Shown: positions 45,486 through 57,900 of the stretch, piece after piece
Layout: each line of letters starts with the position of its first letter
Position numbering within the stretch: position 1 is the first letter of the stretch
Assembly (NCBI GenBank): GCA_028583415.1
Contig: CM053267.1
Location: 41,094,834 to 41,158,833 of the forward strand
Length of the DNA: 64,000 nucleotides
From: Protea cynaroides
Taxonomy: Eukaryota > Streptophyta > Magnoliopsida > Proteales > Proteaceae
Reading direction: 5' to 3'
The notes under the pieces: generated by a model
Database searches by the model: none
Seen by the model: the letters and a program-made list of their open reading frames with translations, nothing else
Told to the model about the DNA's origin: nothing
Translations under genes and position numbers: made by a program

Positions 45486-46550
45486 TCAAAGAGATGTGGA
45501 CTTAAGGTAATCTAAGGCAGCCTTGGCAGCACGATTTTGGGCGATTTCTTTCTTGATCCCAGAGGTGGCTGCGCTGCCCACCAAATTCTCACCAAGAAAA
45601 ACATTGATAGTAGCATTTTCACTCGATGATTCATCTGCGAACCGTAGCTTCAATCCTTTTGAATTCTTTTGACAAAACTCTACAAGTTCACTCACTGGAT
45701 GCGTTCCCAGTGTCTCCGGACTAATTATTGGCTCCAGTAATCCCTTGAACACCTATGGAAGAAAAAAAAGAAAAAAAGGCACATGAGTTCATTGAGAGAG
45801 AGAGGGAGAGAGGGAGATAGAGAGAGGAGAGAGAGAGACCTGCCACACTGTTTCAAGTGAGGACTGACTGTCAATGAAAACAGCCGCAATGATGGACTCA
45901 ACAATATCAGCAAGGACTTTCGGTGGATCAATGAGGCCATTGGAATGGACAGGATAATCCAAGATCGCTTGGCTGAAGTCCTGAATCTGAACAAGTTCAC
46001 AGAAAGAGTACTTAGTCATAAAAAAATTTATTAAATACGACTTTATATTTGGGTTCGTCTGAATGTAACAAAGGTTGTTATAATATTATGTTGTAATCAA
46101 TTTTTCATTGGATCATCATGGAAATCTCAATATACATGTAGTTGTGACTAGAATCATAATGCTCTCCCGTCAAGATGAAGATTCCCGTGATGAAGTGCTG
46201 AAAGAGGAAATAATAAACTTTTATTCTTTTTTGAAGAAACATCAAGGTTTTAATTCAATAATTTTCTTTTGCACAATTGCAATAAGCTAAGATATCAAGA
46301 AGATACAATTTGGGACTTGGATAGTCCGCAGCCGTGTAACCCCTGCAGCTACATCTGGGCCATTATAATGCATCGGGGCTTGTGTAGATGCATTCTAAAC
46401 GGCTTGGATACAACTACAGAAAATTCAAGTCCTAAAATTTGCTTTAGAAAATATATTCATATTCATATTCATATCCATTGTTACAAGGAAAAAAAAACTT
46501 TTCATATTGTCTGTCCAGTAGACAGTGATCCAACAGTTGGAATTCATTAA

Positions 46551-46606
<56 letters not shown>

Positions 46607-47744
46607 TGGTTTGCATATTGAATGAATTCCAATCATTGGATCATGACTGAATACCCTCCAACAATAACAAATGATTTGAGTCTTTGTTACAACTTACAAT
46701 AGAAAACATATGAATATGAGACATGATACAAATTTAAAGGCATGAGCCCCCAATGTGATAGTACAATACATTGATTACTTATTAAAAAAAATTAAATTTA
46801 ATCAAAATTGGTCATGTGTTAAAATAAAGTTTCCAAGATTCCTTACATTTTAGAAGACAAAAGTATATCTAAAAATATAAAATTTTGTAATGAAAATTGA
46901 CAAGTTTTCAATTTAGGCCCATGACTATAAAAAAAGAAAATTTAGGCCATGCCAGTTTTGATAGGGTGGCCTAGAATTGTCTGACCCTAGTGGGGTAAGA
47001 TCGGATCTAAACCGACTTTAAGGGATCCAGGGTAGAACTTGAGTTAAAAAAAAATTTGATCCAGAATAAAGAAAACATAAGAAATATAAATATCAATATA
47101 AAATTTTCATAATAATAAGAGAAGAGAGAGAGATCCTTTGGTGAGCGGTAGCGTAGCAATGAGGCATCCGACGGCTGATAATGCATTTGACACGCATCCA
47201 ATGATGTCCTCACTGTCGTACGATGCCGCGCAACAGAGGATCTTATCGGAGATGAGTTAGGTTTTACTTGTTGTTGAAGAAGAGGGGTCTTGTGACGTAT
47301 GTAGCGATGCAAGTTATGTTGGAGGGCAACACGAGCAAGCTTCTCGGTATCGACGTTGGCTGCGCGGAGCTTGCTGAGAGGTCCCGACGCCTTATCTGGA
47401 TACAGAAAGAACAGTTCCCTTGCCAACAACAAATTGAGTACAGAATCTCCTATGTATTCCAATCTATCGTACGATATAGACGACTTCTCCGAATAGAAAG
47501 ACGGATGAACAAATGCTTCAAGCAACAGCTTCTTATTGCTGAATTTGTAATCCAGTATCTCTTCTACCTCTTCCAGATTAGGCTCATCTACTTCGATCTT
47601 CAGTTCTTCCAGATTAGGTTCATCTGCTTCGATCTTCAACTCTTTCAACTCTTTTTCCTCCAGGAGAAGAAGATGATCAGAAGCTAACGAATTCTTCTGA
47701 TCTTCATCAACAACTATCATCCTCAGATATCTGTAAAAGGTCAC
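45486..47744 (-). CDS. Plant RNase III-like protein (RTL type; RNase III domain plus dsRNA-binding domain)
   Basis: Such proteins cleave or bind double-stranded RNA. Exons (minus strand): 47268-47744, 45840-45986 and 45486-45752, all phase 0, 296 residues. After an acidic N-terminus the RNase III domain starts near residue 60. Its signature DRLEYIGDSVLN is at 93-104, with E96 and D100 in the positions of the bacterial metal-binding residues; the first acidic position is D instead of the usual E. The second acidic pair is D186 and E189 in KVLADIVESIIAA. A dsRNA-binding domain follows at about 226-294, ending KKEIAQNRAAKAALDYL. There is one catalytic domain and one binding domain, with no helicase or PAZ, so it is an RTL rather than a Dicer. 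The start could be M1 or M9. Intron 1 (1281 bp) holds a foldback; intron 2 is 87 bp. The nearest relatives are those annotated ribonuclease 3-like protein 2/3. Confidence 0.9.
46515..46660. repeat. Foldback with (TA)n loop in intron 1 of the RNase III-like gene
   Basis: The left arm cagtgatccaacagttggaa with ttcatt pairs with gaatgaattccaatcattgg and atcatgactg. A TA microsatellite (about 46554-46600) forms the loop. The arms belong to the same family as 45330-45473. Confidence 0.75.
47571..47642 (-). repeat. 36-bp tandem duplication within the RNase III-like coding sequence
   Basis: Units 47571-47606 and 47607-47642 differ at four bases and encode ELKIEADEPNLE and ELKIEVDEPNLE. The duplication keeps the frame and lengthens the acidic N-terminal region. 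Confidence 0.9.
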
Positions 47745-48697
47745 AAATCTTCAAAGAAAATGTAACTGAGCTCCAATCCGACGGAAACCAAATACACAGG
47801 ATAGGGGTCGTTTTTGGGATTAGGTCTTTATTGAATTAACAAAACTTGAGAGTAGGTGGAGTCGGTGGGCATTTTAAAATCCCAAGAGGTAGTTGTCTCC
47901 TATTGTGCTATTTCTACGGTGTTGACTTTTTTATTTTTTAAATGAAAGGTGTAGGACCTTTTTGAGATCTGGTTCACCACCACGTAGGTATATTTTTCAT
48001 GAGATTTCCTCACGATGTGAGACACTCAAAGAGTGTGGGATCCATGATGACGGATCCCATGGTTTTACAATTAATTGACAATTAATTGATCCCATGGTTT
48101 TACAATTAATTGATCCCGGATTTTATTATATTTTAATGTTATTAATATATAATATTCATCAGGTATCAATTTCTCATTAGGGCTACATGTCAGTTCTTCA
48201 TCCCGTCCATCGTTTTCGACACGGGTCCTATCAGGTTGTTAAATCTGACATTTTAAGTAAGATTCCAACAAGATATACTACGATGAGATACAGTCAGTTC
48301 ACAAGTCTTTTTTTTTTTTTTGGTTCATGATCTAACTATGAAAGGAGGGTAGTAGAATCACTTTACTCCATTGACGATATTTTGGGCATTAAATATTTAA
48401 AATTGAGATTATGTCATCGTTTGACAAAAAATACTAATGGAATTGATGTTTTTATATTTTTTTTGAATTTTGAGGAAGATACTCGTAATTGTTTGAAAGG
48501 TTATGAATTTAAGAGAAACTAGAGAAGTACTTATGATTTACTCCAAAAAAAAAATCCAATTTTAAATATAATCGATACGGTGAGTGACGCATTGACACCC
48601 AATTCCCATTAGTGATGTCATTGGACCATTTTAAACCTCAAAGTACAATGAGCATTTTAATATTTGAAAGGAAAAGAGTTTTGGGATTTCAGTGATC

Positions 48698-48910
48698 AAT
48701 TGACATATCCAAATCCTCTCCTCTCATAGATGAGGTTTGGGAGGAGGGTCGCCGACTTGGTCAGATGGCCTCCATTTGAATTGATACTCAACTTATCAAC
48801 TCAAATGAATGATTCAAATTCACCCAAACTCCAAGTATCGACCATCTAACCAGACCACTCTCTCTCCTCCTACATCTCTAGGAGGAGAGGATGTGAATCC
48901 TCAATTGACA
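48698..48910. repeat. Imperfect foldback
   Basis: The left part aattgacatatccaaatcct with tcctctcatagatgagg pairs with cctacatctctaggaggaga, ggatgtgaatcc and tcaattgac on the right. The inner arms pair around ggtcagatgg and ccatctaacc. Confidence 0.65.
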
Positions 48911-49182
48911 CCAATAGCCAATTTCAGGAGTCGTTGACACCGAATCAACATAAAAGGTTTGCACATAGAATCACGTGAAATCCTTCCGTATTAGCTATTC
49001 AATAAATCGTGTGGGGCACGTGACCTCAGATAGAGACATATCAATAAACGATTTGCCTTAACTTTTTCCCTTTATTCAAATGACAAATCCTTACATGCAG
49101 AAAGAGAAAGTGTCTCGTCTCCACTTCGACTTTTGATTGTACATTTATGTTTCCTGTATCATCTAATGGATTCAAATAGTGA

Positions 49183-49336
49183 CGACGATCCCATTGGATG
49201 GTCATCATGTGAGAGTCAGATGAATCCAACCCTTCCGTTCGAATCGACACTCTCTTATCGGTTCGACTTGTCGACTTGAACGGAGGGGTCGGATTCATCC
49301 GACCCCCACGTGGCGACCATCCAGTGGGGTCGCCGC
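49183..49336. repeat. Imperfect foldback
   Basis: Arms 49183-49250 and 49272-49336 pair through ccattggatggtc and gaccatccagtgg, cagatgaatcc and ggattcatccg, and cttccgttc and gaacggagg. About 66 bp per arm. Confidence 0.75.
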
Positions 49337-50080
49337 CACGCCTCCCAAATCTCAGGGATGAGAAGATATGGATCCCCATCGAATACGGCATAATCTAGTA
49401 TATAGACATTAGATTAAACCACCTGAATATAAAATAGATTAAAATAATGACCTAATTTAACACATTGAATTGATTTCAAAACTTTTAACGTATCAGTCAG
49501 ATCATAACATGTGGCATCAAAACCAATCACTAGGGCACGGGCTTCCATTATGTATCAAAACCAATCACTAGGTCACGGGCTTCCAAAGGTCAGGGCATAG
49601 ACTACAACACCAAGACATTCAGTGTTTATATCGATCAGAATCCATTGACCCCTTGAAAAGAACCAAAAATACCTTCCCAATCCTCACGCCTCAACATAAA
49701 AAAGCAACTTTACCGAAAAAATAAATAAATAAAAAAGCAATGTGAAGTTCCACATGATATGATATTAATTTAAAAAAAAAAAAAAACATTTTGGGACATA
49801 AACAAATCCATCAATCAATTAACACCACCAATTGAAACAATTACCCTGCCCACAGGCCCAAAATGCTCAAGAATAGTTGGGGTAGCTGGAAAAAGTTCAA
49901 CAATTTTCTATTTTCAGCTACAGAAGAAGAAGCATTCTTCCCAAGTCCTGGCATTTCAATGGATTCAAACTGTAACATCACCAGCCGAGATCACACATCC
50001 TGCATGCTCTCTGCCGTTTCATTGAATTTTTTTCAAAAGTAGTCCCTTTTTCCTACTTATAAATATTAGAATGATCTTCC

Positions 50081-51796
50081 CTATATTAATTCTAAAAACA
50101 AGGCTTCTTGTTTGCTGGTTACACCTAGTTCACGCAAAGATAATTCACTCTCACCATCACTGAAAGCACGCCGAGGATAAGGCCTCACCTGTTTAGCATG
50201 AAAATCAAGAAAGTGTCAAGTACATCTTCCATTTATCAATTTTACTAGTAGTGTGACCATTATAAGTAGCAGAAATAACCCATTCATTCTAATACATTAC
50301 AATCAAAAGAGGAGAAATGTTTTAACTGGTTCAGGGACCATCATGAAATCCAGCTGTTCAACCCCGGATTATCTTGATGATATGCAATTGAAAAATCAAC
50401 ATTTAATGGTGAACTTATCACCGACCGTGTTTCAAGAACCAGCTCACCATTTATTCTCTTGAGAAGAAACATGAATTTCATTTCCATCAATTATCTATGC
50501 TGCTCTTATAAATCAGAAGAGTACAGAAATTCCGGCCGAATGTTGATGCTTTTCTAATGTAAAATAATACAGAAGACTACCCTACGCATACCATCTCCAA
50601 GCAGCAAAGTTTCAGCCCCAGTTTTAAAAACCAGATCGGATGGTCAAACTAGATTAGAACAGAACTGCAACCTTTTCGTTTGATCTGGAAATAAAACCAT
50701 CAAGGACTTAAACCAGAATGAACCAGACAGTTTTCTAAAAACCACCCATTTTGCTTGATGGTTTTCTTTTCTTTTCTATTATGTTCTCTTTCCTAATTTT
50801 ATCACTTTCTTTTCTTTCAAAACCATGGCTTGATCGGTAAAAACTGGATTGGACAGGAACTGGATTCCTTTTTGGTTCCATCCCTTGCCCAGCTTAAAAA
50901 ACCATGGTATCGTCCATTAACCTATGGCTCAGAAAATGTGAGACAAGAAGGCATGATTCTGGTGCTTAATGGCATAGTACTGTCTCAGGCTATCAAATAT
51001 AGTCAATCAAAAGGAAAATAGAGGTAGATCTAGGCTTTGGGTGGTGAACCACTATGCAAGAAAGAAGATTCCATATTGTGAATCAATAAGTCCACACCAC
51101 CCTTGATTAAGTAAAAGAATATTAGGGAGAAATTATTCTTGCTACTGAGTATCTTACTTTTTCTTCATATCTTATCCCATCTCATGTCAGATGTTGAACA
51201 CGAAAAAAATATATTAAGGAAATCTCCTAGAAATAATTCAACAGAACGTCTTTAATCTCAATCCTACAAGTGATACCTCGTACTAAACTCGTATGTGCAG
51301 AATGCCTGTTTATTATAACAAGATGTACAGTAAATACAAGATCGCATAATTCCTGCACTAGTACCCCAAGTGTACAAGTGTAGGCATGGAAGGATAGAAT
51401 AGCATGTTTGACTCAGTTGTTTACAAGCAATTAACCACAGCAGATGTAATACTAGAAATTAGAAGAACAGATAGCAACATGCACAGAACAATTACCAGTT
51501 TGTAGGTACCAGGTTTAACATTTCTACCCACATCAATGAAGTCAAAAAGTGACTGCAATGCAAAGGAAGCAGCTGTCAGATTGAGCTAAGATTAAAGAAT
51601 CAAAAATAATTTATACACATATGCAAAAGGATGAAATCTCCATTGGTTCTACCTGGAGCTTGTCAGACTTTAGAAAGCGACGGCCACGGCGGCTGCCATC
51701 TGGCATCCGGACAAGAAGAGTTACAGCATTCTCATCATCTGAAGCTGGTTCCCGAGGAAGAGAAGCTTCTTTTGAAGCTAGCTGTCTCTCAAACTC
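50081..51796 (-). CDS. PUX8: Last three exons of the PUX8-like gene (UBX domain)
   Basis: Exons 51653-51796 (48 codons), 51496-51552 (19) and 50081-50188 (35 plus stop TAG). Acceptors are gatgacag|GAG, cattgcag|TCA and taaacag|GTG; donors are CTCCAG|GTAGAA and AAACTG|GTAATT. They are too short for ordinary ORF detection. They lie 10 kb from the upstream exons, so they could be dropped or called a separate gene. Together they encode nearly a whole UBX domain and nothing else, and need the upstream exons for a start codon. Confidence 0.9.
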
Positions 51797-53945
51797 CTGT
51801 CATCAGTGAGGAACCTAGTTAAACAACATAGAATGCATTATTCCCATCTAGAATAAGATACCGTTTTCATTGAAGAAGAGGCACAAAGATATAGCTTTAC
51901 TTTTATCAAATTAGTGGAAAATTTTAGATTGTCTTAATTCTCAGAATTGCAAACGCAACAAGAGTTGCTGAGCTGGGAGTTATCCCAAAGAAATTATTAC
52001 ATTTGCCACAAACAGAAGGGTCAATACATAAATACAAATATTAGCAATTTCATAGAGATCAATATTGTTAATAATATTACTGTTAAGGGAATGCATCCAT
52101 TCACCAGGGTCCATCCCATTATCGAGATCAGCAGGTTGGTGCTAATCCCATCTCGGGATTAGTTCTAACCAGCTGTCCAGCTGGCTGCCTTCTTAGTTTT
52201 TGAGATTATGTTAAATTCTTGACTTAGTCCTCCTTATTCTTTAATTCATTATATGTAATTAGAAGACTACTATTATTGTCTAACTAGGATTTGCTGTTTA
52301 TTTAGGATTCCATGTCATATTGACATGTGGAATTCTTACATTTAATGTAACTAGGATTCCTTATCTTGTGCAGTCCTAGACCTATCACTTTACCCATTTT
52401 ATTTTAACTATAAATAGTGACTACTAAGAGGAAAAGAATACACATCGATTCTCTCTCCTCCATTCTCTCCATCTTCTCTCATTCTCTCTTCTTCTCTATT
52501 TTGTCACATCGTAATCAGAGCGGTTGATCTGATCTACCGTTTTGAGAGTCATCTATGTTCATCGTTCTGGTGTTCAGCCACCATCGCTGCTCTGCTGCAT
52601 CTTTTTTTTTCCCCCCCGTAATGTACCTGCTACTACTCATTACTACTACTACTACTACTGAAAATGATCGGTTGCTCCTGATATTACTACTATCGTATTG
52701 CATTTTGCTGCTCAAATTTATCTACTGCAACTGATCTTCTTAGTTCTTACTGCTTCTATCAATCTGATCCTCAGATTGATCTGATCCAATCTGATTGCTG
52801 CTCCCTGCTTTGTTCAGTATACTGCTGCTGTATTACTGCTATTACCAAGTGGATCTGCTGCTGTTGATATCTACTATTCCTACCACACTGCTGCATATTA
52901 TACTCCCTGATCTGTTGTTGAGATCTGCAGAGAACCATTTCTCAGATCTGCTGCAATTTACATCTGAGGTCTGATCTGCTCTCATCCTGCTGCCATCAAT
53001 ACTATACTACTACTGAGATCTGTTTCTCAGATCTGATCTAATCTGCTGCTACTGTTCTTATGTTCCTACTGCTGCCATCGATATCTACCTATAATCTGTT
53101 TCTCATAGCTGATGTTATCTGCCATCACATCTGATCTATTGCTACTACCCAATCTACTGTTGATCTAGGAGTTTGATCTACTACCCTCTACACTGATCTG
53201 ATCTACTGCTACTAGCCTCCTACACTGCTGACCTGCTGTACCTGATCTGATCTATTTTTTTTCTACTACAAGTACCTGATCTGACCAGTCTCTGTCTATG
53301 CTACTGGTCTCAATCTACCATTGATGAACTACTGCTATCAATACTGATCTGATCAGATCTGCCTTGATCTGTTCTTACCTGATCTACTGTTTACATCTTC
53401 CTTATATTACTGAGACAAATATTCTCATATCTGTTGAGATCTGATCTGTTGTAACAAGATTGATCTGCTGCTGCTACTGTGATCGATATTAAAAGTCTCT
53501 AATCAGATCTGCTGTGATCTAATCCACTGCTATGAACCTGCTGCTGCCATTCTGACTAAGTTGTTGATACGCTGCTGCTCTACCTAATCATAATACTGCT
53601 ACTAGCCTCCTCCATATTAGAATTTGGCTCTGGTTACTACTGTGCTAATTTTCTGGTTTTGAGAGAGTCCACCTCAATTAGGATTTCATTATATCTCTCA
53701 TATCCACCATTGGATTGTATCCAAATTTTGATGACTTATCCTAATTGTCATTAATTACTTGTCTGTCATTTTTTATCCACATCTGCAAACTGGATCTTTG
53801 ACTTTTCAATTAATGTCAAAAATTTTATTGCATCATTACCCTATTCCTAGTCACACTAGGATGTTACCATATTTCTTAATCCGACCGTTGGATGGTTTTG
53901 AAATTTGGTTATCTTGATTTTTAATGAAATGAATGATGGTAGAAG

Positions 53946-53989
<44 letters not shown>

Positions 53990-54870
53990 GTTCTCTTTCT
54001 TCCCCCCCTCCTCTGTGCTATTTCTGGTTTCCCTACCCCTCCTTTCTTCTTCTATTTCTTCTAATTTCTTATTTCTGAAGTTCTGAAACACCCCTACAGC
54101 GTCACTTCCTGCCTTTTTTTTTCTGAATATGTAATATGTTGTTCTTTGTTAAACCTTTTGGTCACTATAGCACTTAAGTTTCTCTGTTGCTGTAACTCAG
54201 TATTAACTAGACATCAAACATTTTTTTTTCCCTGTTAGTAAGTTTCCTGAAATTTCTATGTTGACAGACAGACAATATATTGCAAGTTCAAAACCTGTTA
54301 GTCTCTTTTTATTCTCCTATAACAGTATGTGTTCCTGGACATGTATTGTGGTGTTGTTTTGTTCTTATTTACAGCCCTTACCTACTATTTAGAATCTTGT
54401 GCTGGTGTCTATGTTCAGCATCCAACTCCAGTACGTAACCTAGTTCTTTATATTGGAGTATTGCAGTTTTTACATGCAAATGGTCTACCTAAACACTGAA
54501 TATGGCTGTCACTATTTTAAGGGTACTGAAATATTTTACACAACTACTTGCTCAATGCTGCCCTATTAATTCTGAATACTATGACATCCTATGTGAACAT
54601 TGCTGAATTGGTGAACTATTGCCAGGTATATACCATTCATTACTTGTTACACTTAGTTTTAAACTCTAAATGCAAGACGTGTATGATGCTGCCCATTACC
54701 TTACTAGCTAAACATTAAGAAACATATTACCTAGTTAGTTGCAAGTGTGGGAAACCTAGATCCCTAGGCTGTCCTACATCATTTTACTAATATTCTACTT
54801 TATATCCTACAGTTTGAAGTCTTCCCGCTGTAATTTATCCACGTGGAATGTTCCACATAAGGGGAGAAAG

Positions 54871-54907
<37 letters not shown>

Positions 54908-57900
54908 TAAATTCGTGTCTTTTCATTGAAGAGAGCCTAACCTACTATCTACTTGTGTTGGAGTCTACTACATGTGCCGATGATGTTGCTGTTATCTATT
55001 GTTGCTGCTACTACTACTGCCTATCTGATTGTTGATTCTGACAGAACTGCTCCAAGCTGGACATGGATGACTTATATGCTCCAGCTTGAGAGAGGGTATT
55101 AATAATATTGTTATATAGGAATGGATTTTTTCACCAGGATCCATCCCATTATCGAGATCAGCAGGTTGGCGCTAATCCTAATCCCATCTCAGGATTAGTG
55201 TTGACCATCTGTTCAAGCTAGCTGCCTTCTTAGGCTTTGGGATTAAATTAAATTCTTGACTTAAATCCTTATCTTTAATTCATCATATGTAGTGAGGATA
55301 TTGGTGTTATTGTCGAACTAAAATTTATTGTTTATCTAGGATTCCTTGTCATGTTAACATGTGGAATTTCTACCTCTAATGTAACCAGACTCTTTATCTT
55401 GTGGAGCCCTATACCTATCACTTTACCCCTTTTATTTTATCTATAAATAGTGATTGCTAAGAGGAGAGGAATATACATCGATTTCCTCCCCCATTTCTCC
55501 ATTCTCTCCCCTCTTTCTTCTCTATTTTGTCACAAATATTTAAACCAACAAGATTATGACTTAACAGTTTGATATAATGCAGAACTAAAATGGGTCAGGC
55601 AAACCAACTTTCCTAGCTTTGACCCAAAAAAAACACTCTTTACTTTTCAAAAACCATTGGATTCAAAAACAAAAACCATCAAACCATATTACAACACAAT
55701 TAAGAAAGGAAAAGTTTTTCTACTCTACCCCTTAGGTAAGGAGACCCACGGTCTAGAGCATCTCACCCCCCAAAAACAATCTGAGGTTCATCATTTCTCT
55801 TTGATTACATCTTCAATTTGTGACCAATTTTTTGGTTTGAGATAATATCATAGGAATGTCTTCCATCTATTTTGCATTAAAATTGGAGAAAGATTGTCTC
55901 AGAACATCCAAAGGAGAGAGAGGAATCCTAAGATATATATATATATAAGGGCCAATTCCGGCCCTGCCCTATCAAGATCAAGGCTTTGGCTGAGCATTTT
56001 TCAGGCCCTGTCAGGTCCAGGCCGGGCTCATTTAAGAGGCCCATAATTGAGCTTGGGTTGTATAAAACCCGGCCCAACCCACCCCAGCCTGTGCCGTTGA
56101 CATCCCTAGGGTATATCGAATTATAGAAGAGGGAAACTAGAGTATGGAACAAATTCATGTGTGTTTCAGTCATGGAATAAAATCTGGCGAGATCTCGCCA
56201 TTTTCGCCATTCTCGCAAGTAACCGAGACGAAAACAGGGTCGATAACCCTTTTCGTAGATTGATTCATCATCTATAACATCTACTCATCCTGTGATTTCG
56301 AATCAATCAACAAATTCATTGAACAACTCTTGAGTTGTTGAGTAAAGTAATAATAATTAAGAACTGTGTCATGTAACTTCATTCACAAATAAAACTCTCC
56401 TTGAATCACTATGGAATAAAGAAAATGATTTTTATCTTCTTTTTTTTTTCAATTGCATCACGTCAGCATATACATGATCTCGCCGAGATCTCGGTAAATC
56501 TCGGTAAATCTCGCGAGATCTCGCAAGATCTCGGCGAGAAATTGCTTTTCACTGTTTTTTTTCTCTTTATAAAAGAAAGAAGGCGCTGTTCTCGGTCGAG
56601 AACACTGCTGCTTCCTCTTTTTTCTTAGTTTTTTGAAGATTTTTTCATTTCTTCCCCATTCTTTCTTTGTTTAGACTTTTAACTTGCAACGGGTGGTGCT
56701 TCGGACTGCGGAGATTGCTGTAAGAGCTTCATATCAACTGTTGAAGGTAAGTTTCTTGCCGAAAAATGAGATTTTTACATGAGATGAGACTATGAGGGAG
56801 AAAAAAAAATTTCTAGAATGTGATGAAATTTTTATATGTTAAATACGTGAGCCCAATCTACAAGCTCAAGGTTTCAGATTTTGATTGTTGTAGGTTTTTT
56901 TTTCAATTACTTGCATTTAAAAATTAATTTTCAGCAATTAAAAATTAAACTAATTATTATTTATACTTATTTGATGATGATGACCTATTTATATGTTAAT
57001 CACCATTAGCCGACCTATTGTCCTACAGTTTCATATTTCGATTTCGGTTGTTGTTGGTATTTTTTTCAATTATTTGCATTTAAAAATAAATTTCCAGCAA
57101 TTAAAATTTAAAATAATTATTATTATTACTCATTTGATTATGATGACCTATTTATATGTTAATCACCGTTGGCCGATCTACTGTCCTACGATTTCAGATT
57201 TCGATTTCGGTTGTTGTATTTTTTTTTTTTTGAATTATTTATATTAAAAAAAAATTTCCAGCAATTAAAAATTAATTTAAAAATGCTATAAAATAGGGAA
57301 AAATAAGGAAAAATGTTCTGACGCATTTTGAATATGAGAAAATTTTTAAAATGTAATTTCTGCTGTGTTCAAGTTTGTAAGGTTATTGAAGTTTGTGTTT
57401 TCTATGAAACAGTGCTTGAAAATTATGTCCAGACCAAGTTCTGGGGCAGGCGATGGGGGCGACGGTACCGGTTCCCGAACTGACCCTGCATGGCAGCATG
57501 CGACTGTCCTTCAGGGTGATAGGAAGAAGACCCAGTGTAATTTTTGTAGGAAGAAGCTTCAGTCTGGCAGCATCACAAGACTGAAGCAACACTTGAGTGG
57601 ATTGACAAAGATGTTTCCAAATGCCCGCAGTGTCCTGTGGAGATATCCAGGGCCATAGGTGAACAGTTGAGGGGAGGGAGGCAGAGGAGGGCAGCAATGG
57701 AAAGAGAAAAACAACATTTTGAGGAGGCAGTTCGAGGCACCATACCAAAATCCAGTGAGGAACATGAGGCTGAGGGATGGGATGTAGAAGATATGACAGA
57801 GGCAAATGCAAGACAAATGCGTCATGCGGCAATGGCTAGTAGAGAAACCCTTAGATCAGATGCAGAAAGGAGACGGACAGGAGCAGGTACATCTGGAGCA

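Larger units (their letters stand above)
47745..50080. other. Spacer between the RNase III-like and PUX8-like genes
   Basis: The 2.3 kb holds the RNase III-like promoter (right of 47744), poly-T and poly-A runs, two foldbacks (48698-48910 and 49183-49336) and the presumed 3' UTR of the PUX8-like gene just left of 50081. No other exon is found. Confidence 0.5.
52066..55534 (+). mobile_element. Non-autonomous LTR retrotransposon (LARD/TRIM-like) with perfect 5-bp target duplication
   Basis: Direct repeats 52066-52508 and 55097-55534 flank a 2.6 kb interior. aatat lies directly outside each end (52061-52065 and 55535-55539). After the 5' LTR comes tcgtaatcagagc, a mutated initiator-Met primer-binding site; before the 3' LTR is the polypurine tract cttgagagaggg (55085-55096). 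The interior has no gag or pol: its first 1.1 kb is a degenerate ctgatctgctgctac run, followed by a CT microsatellite and ordinary AT-rich sequence. The LTRs have diverged clearly (roughly 80-85% by eye), so the insertion is old. Confidence 0.88.

Noticed and set aside
47268..47687. 139-codon plus-strand frame
   Set aside because: Antisense of exon 1 of the RNase III-like gene, which carries the RNase III signature.
45486..47744. Dicer-like gene
   Set aside because: Only one RNase III domain and one dsRNA-binding domain; no helicase, PAZ or second RNase III domain nearby.
51621..51822. Two overlapping plus-strand frames of about 62 codons
   Set aside because: They are antisense to a UBX-domain exon with clean splice sites.
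52530..53600. Glutamine/alanine-type coding repeat from CTG triplets
   Set aside because: The repeat does not keep a frame and lies between LTRs of a non-coding element.
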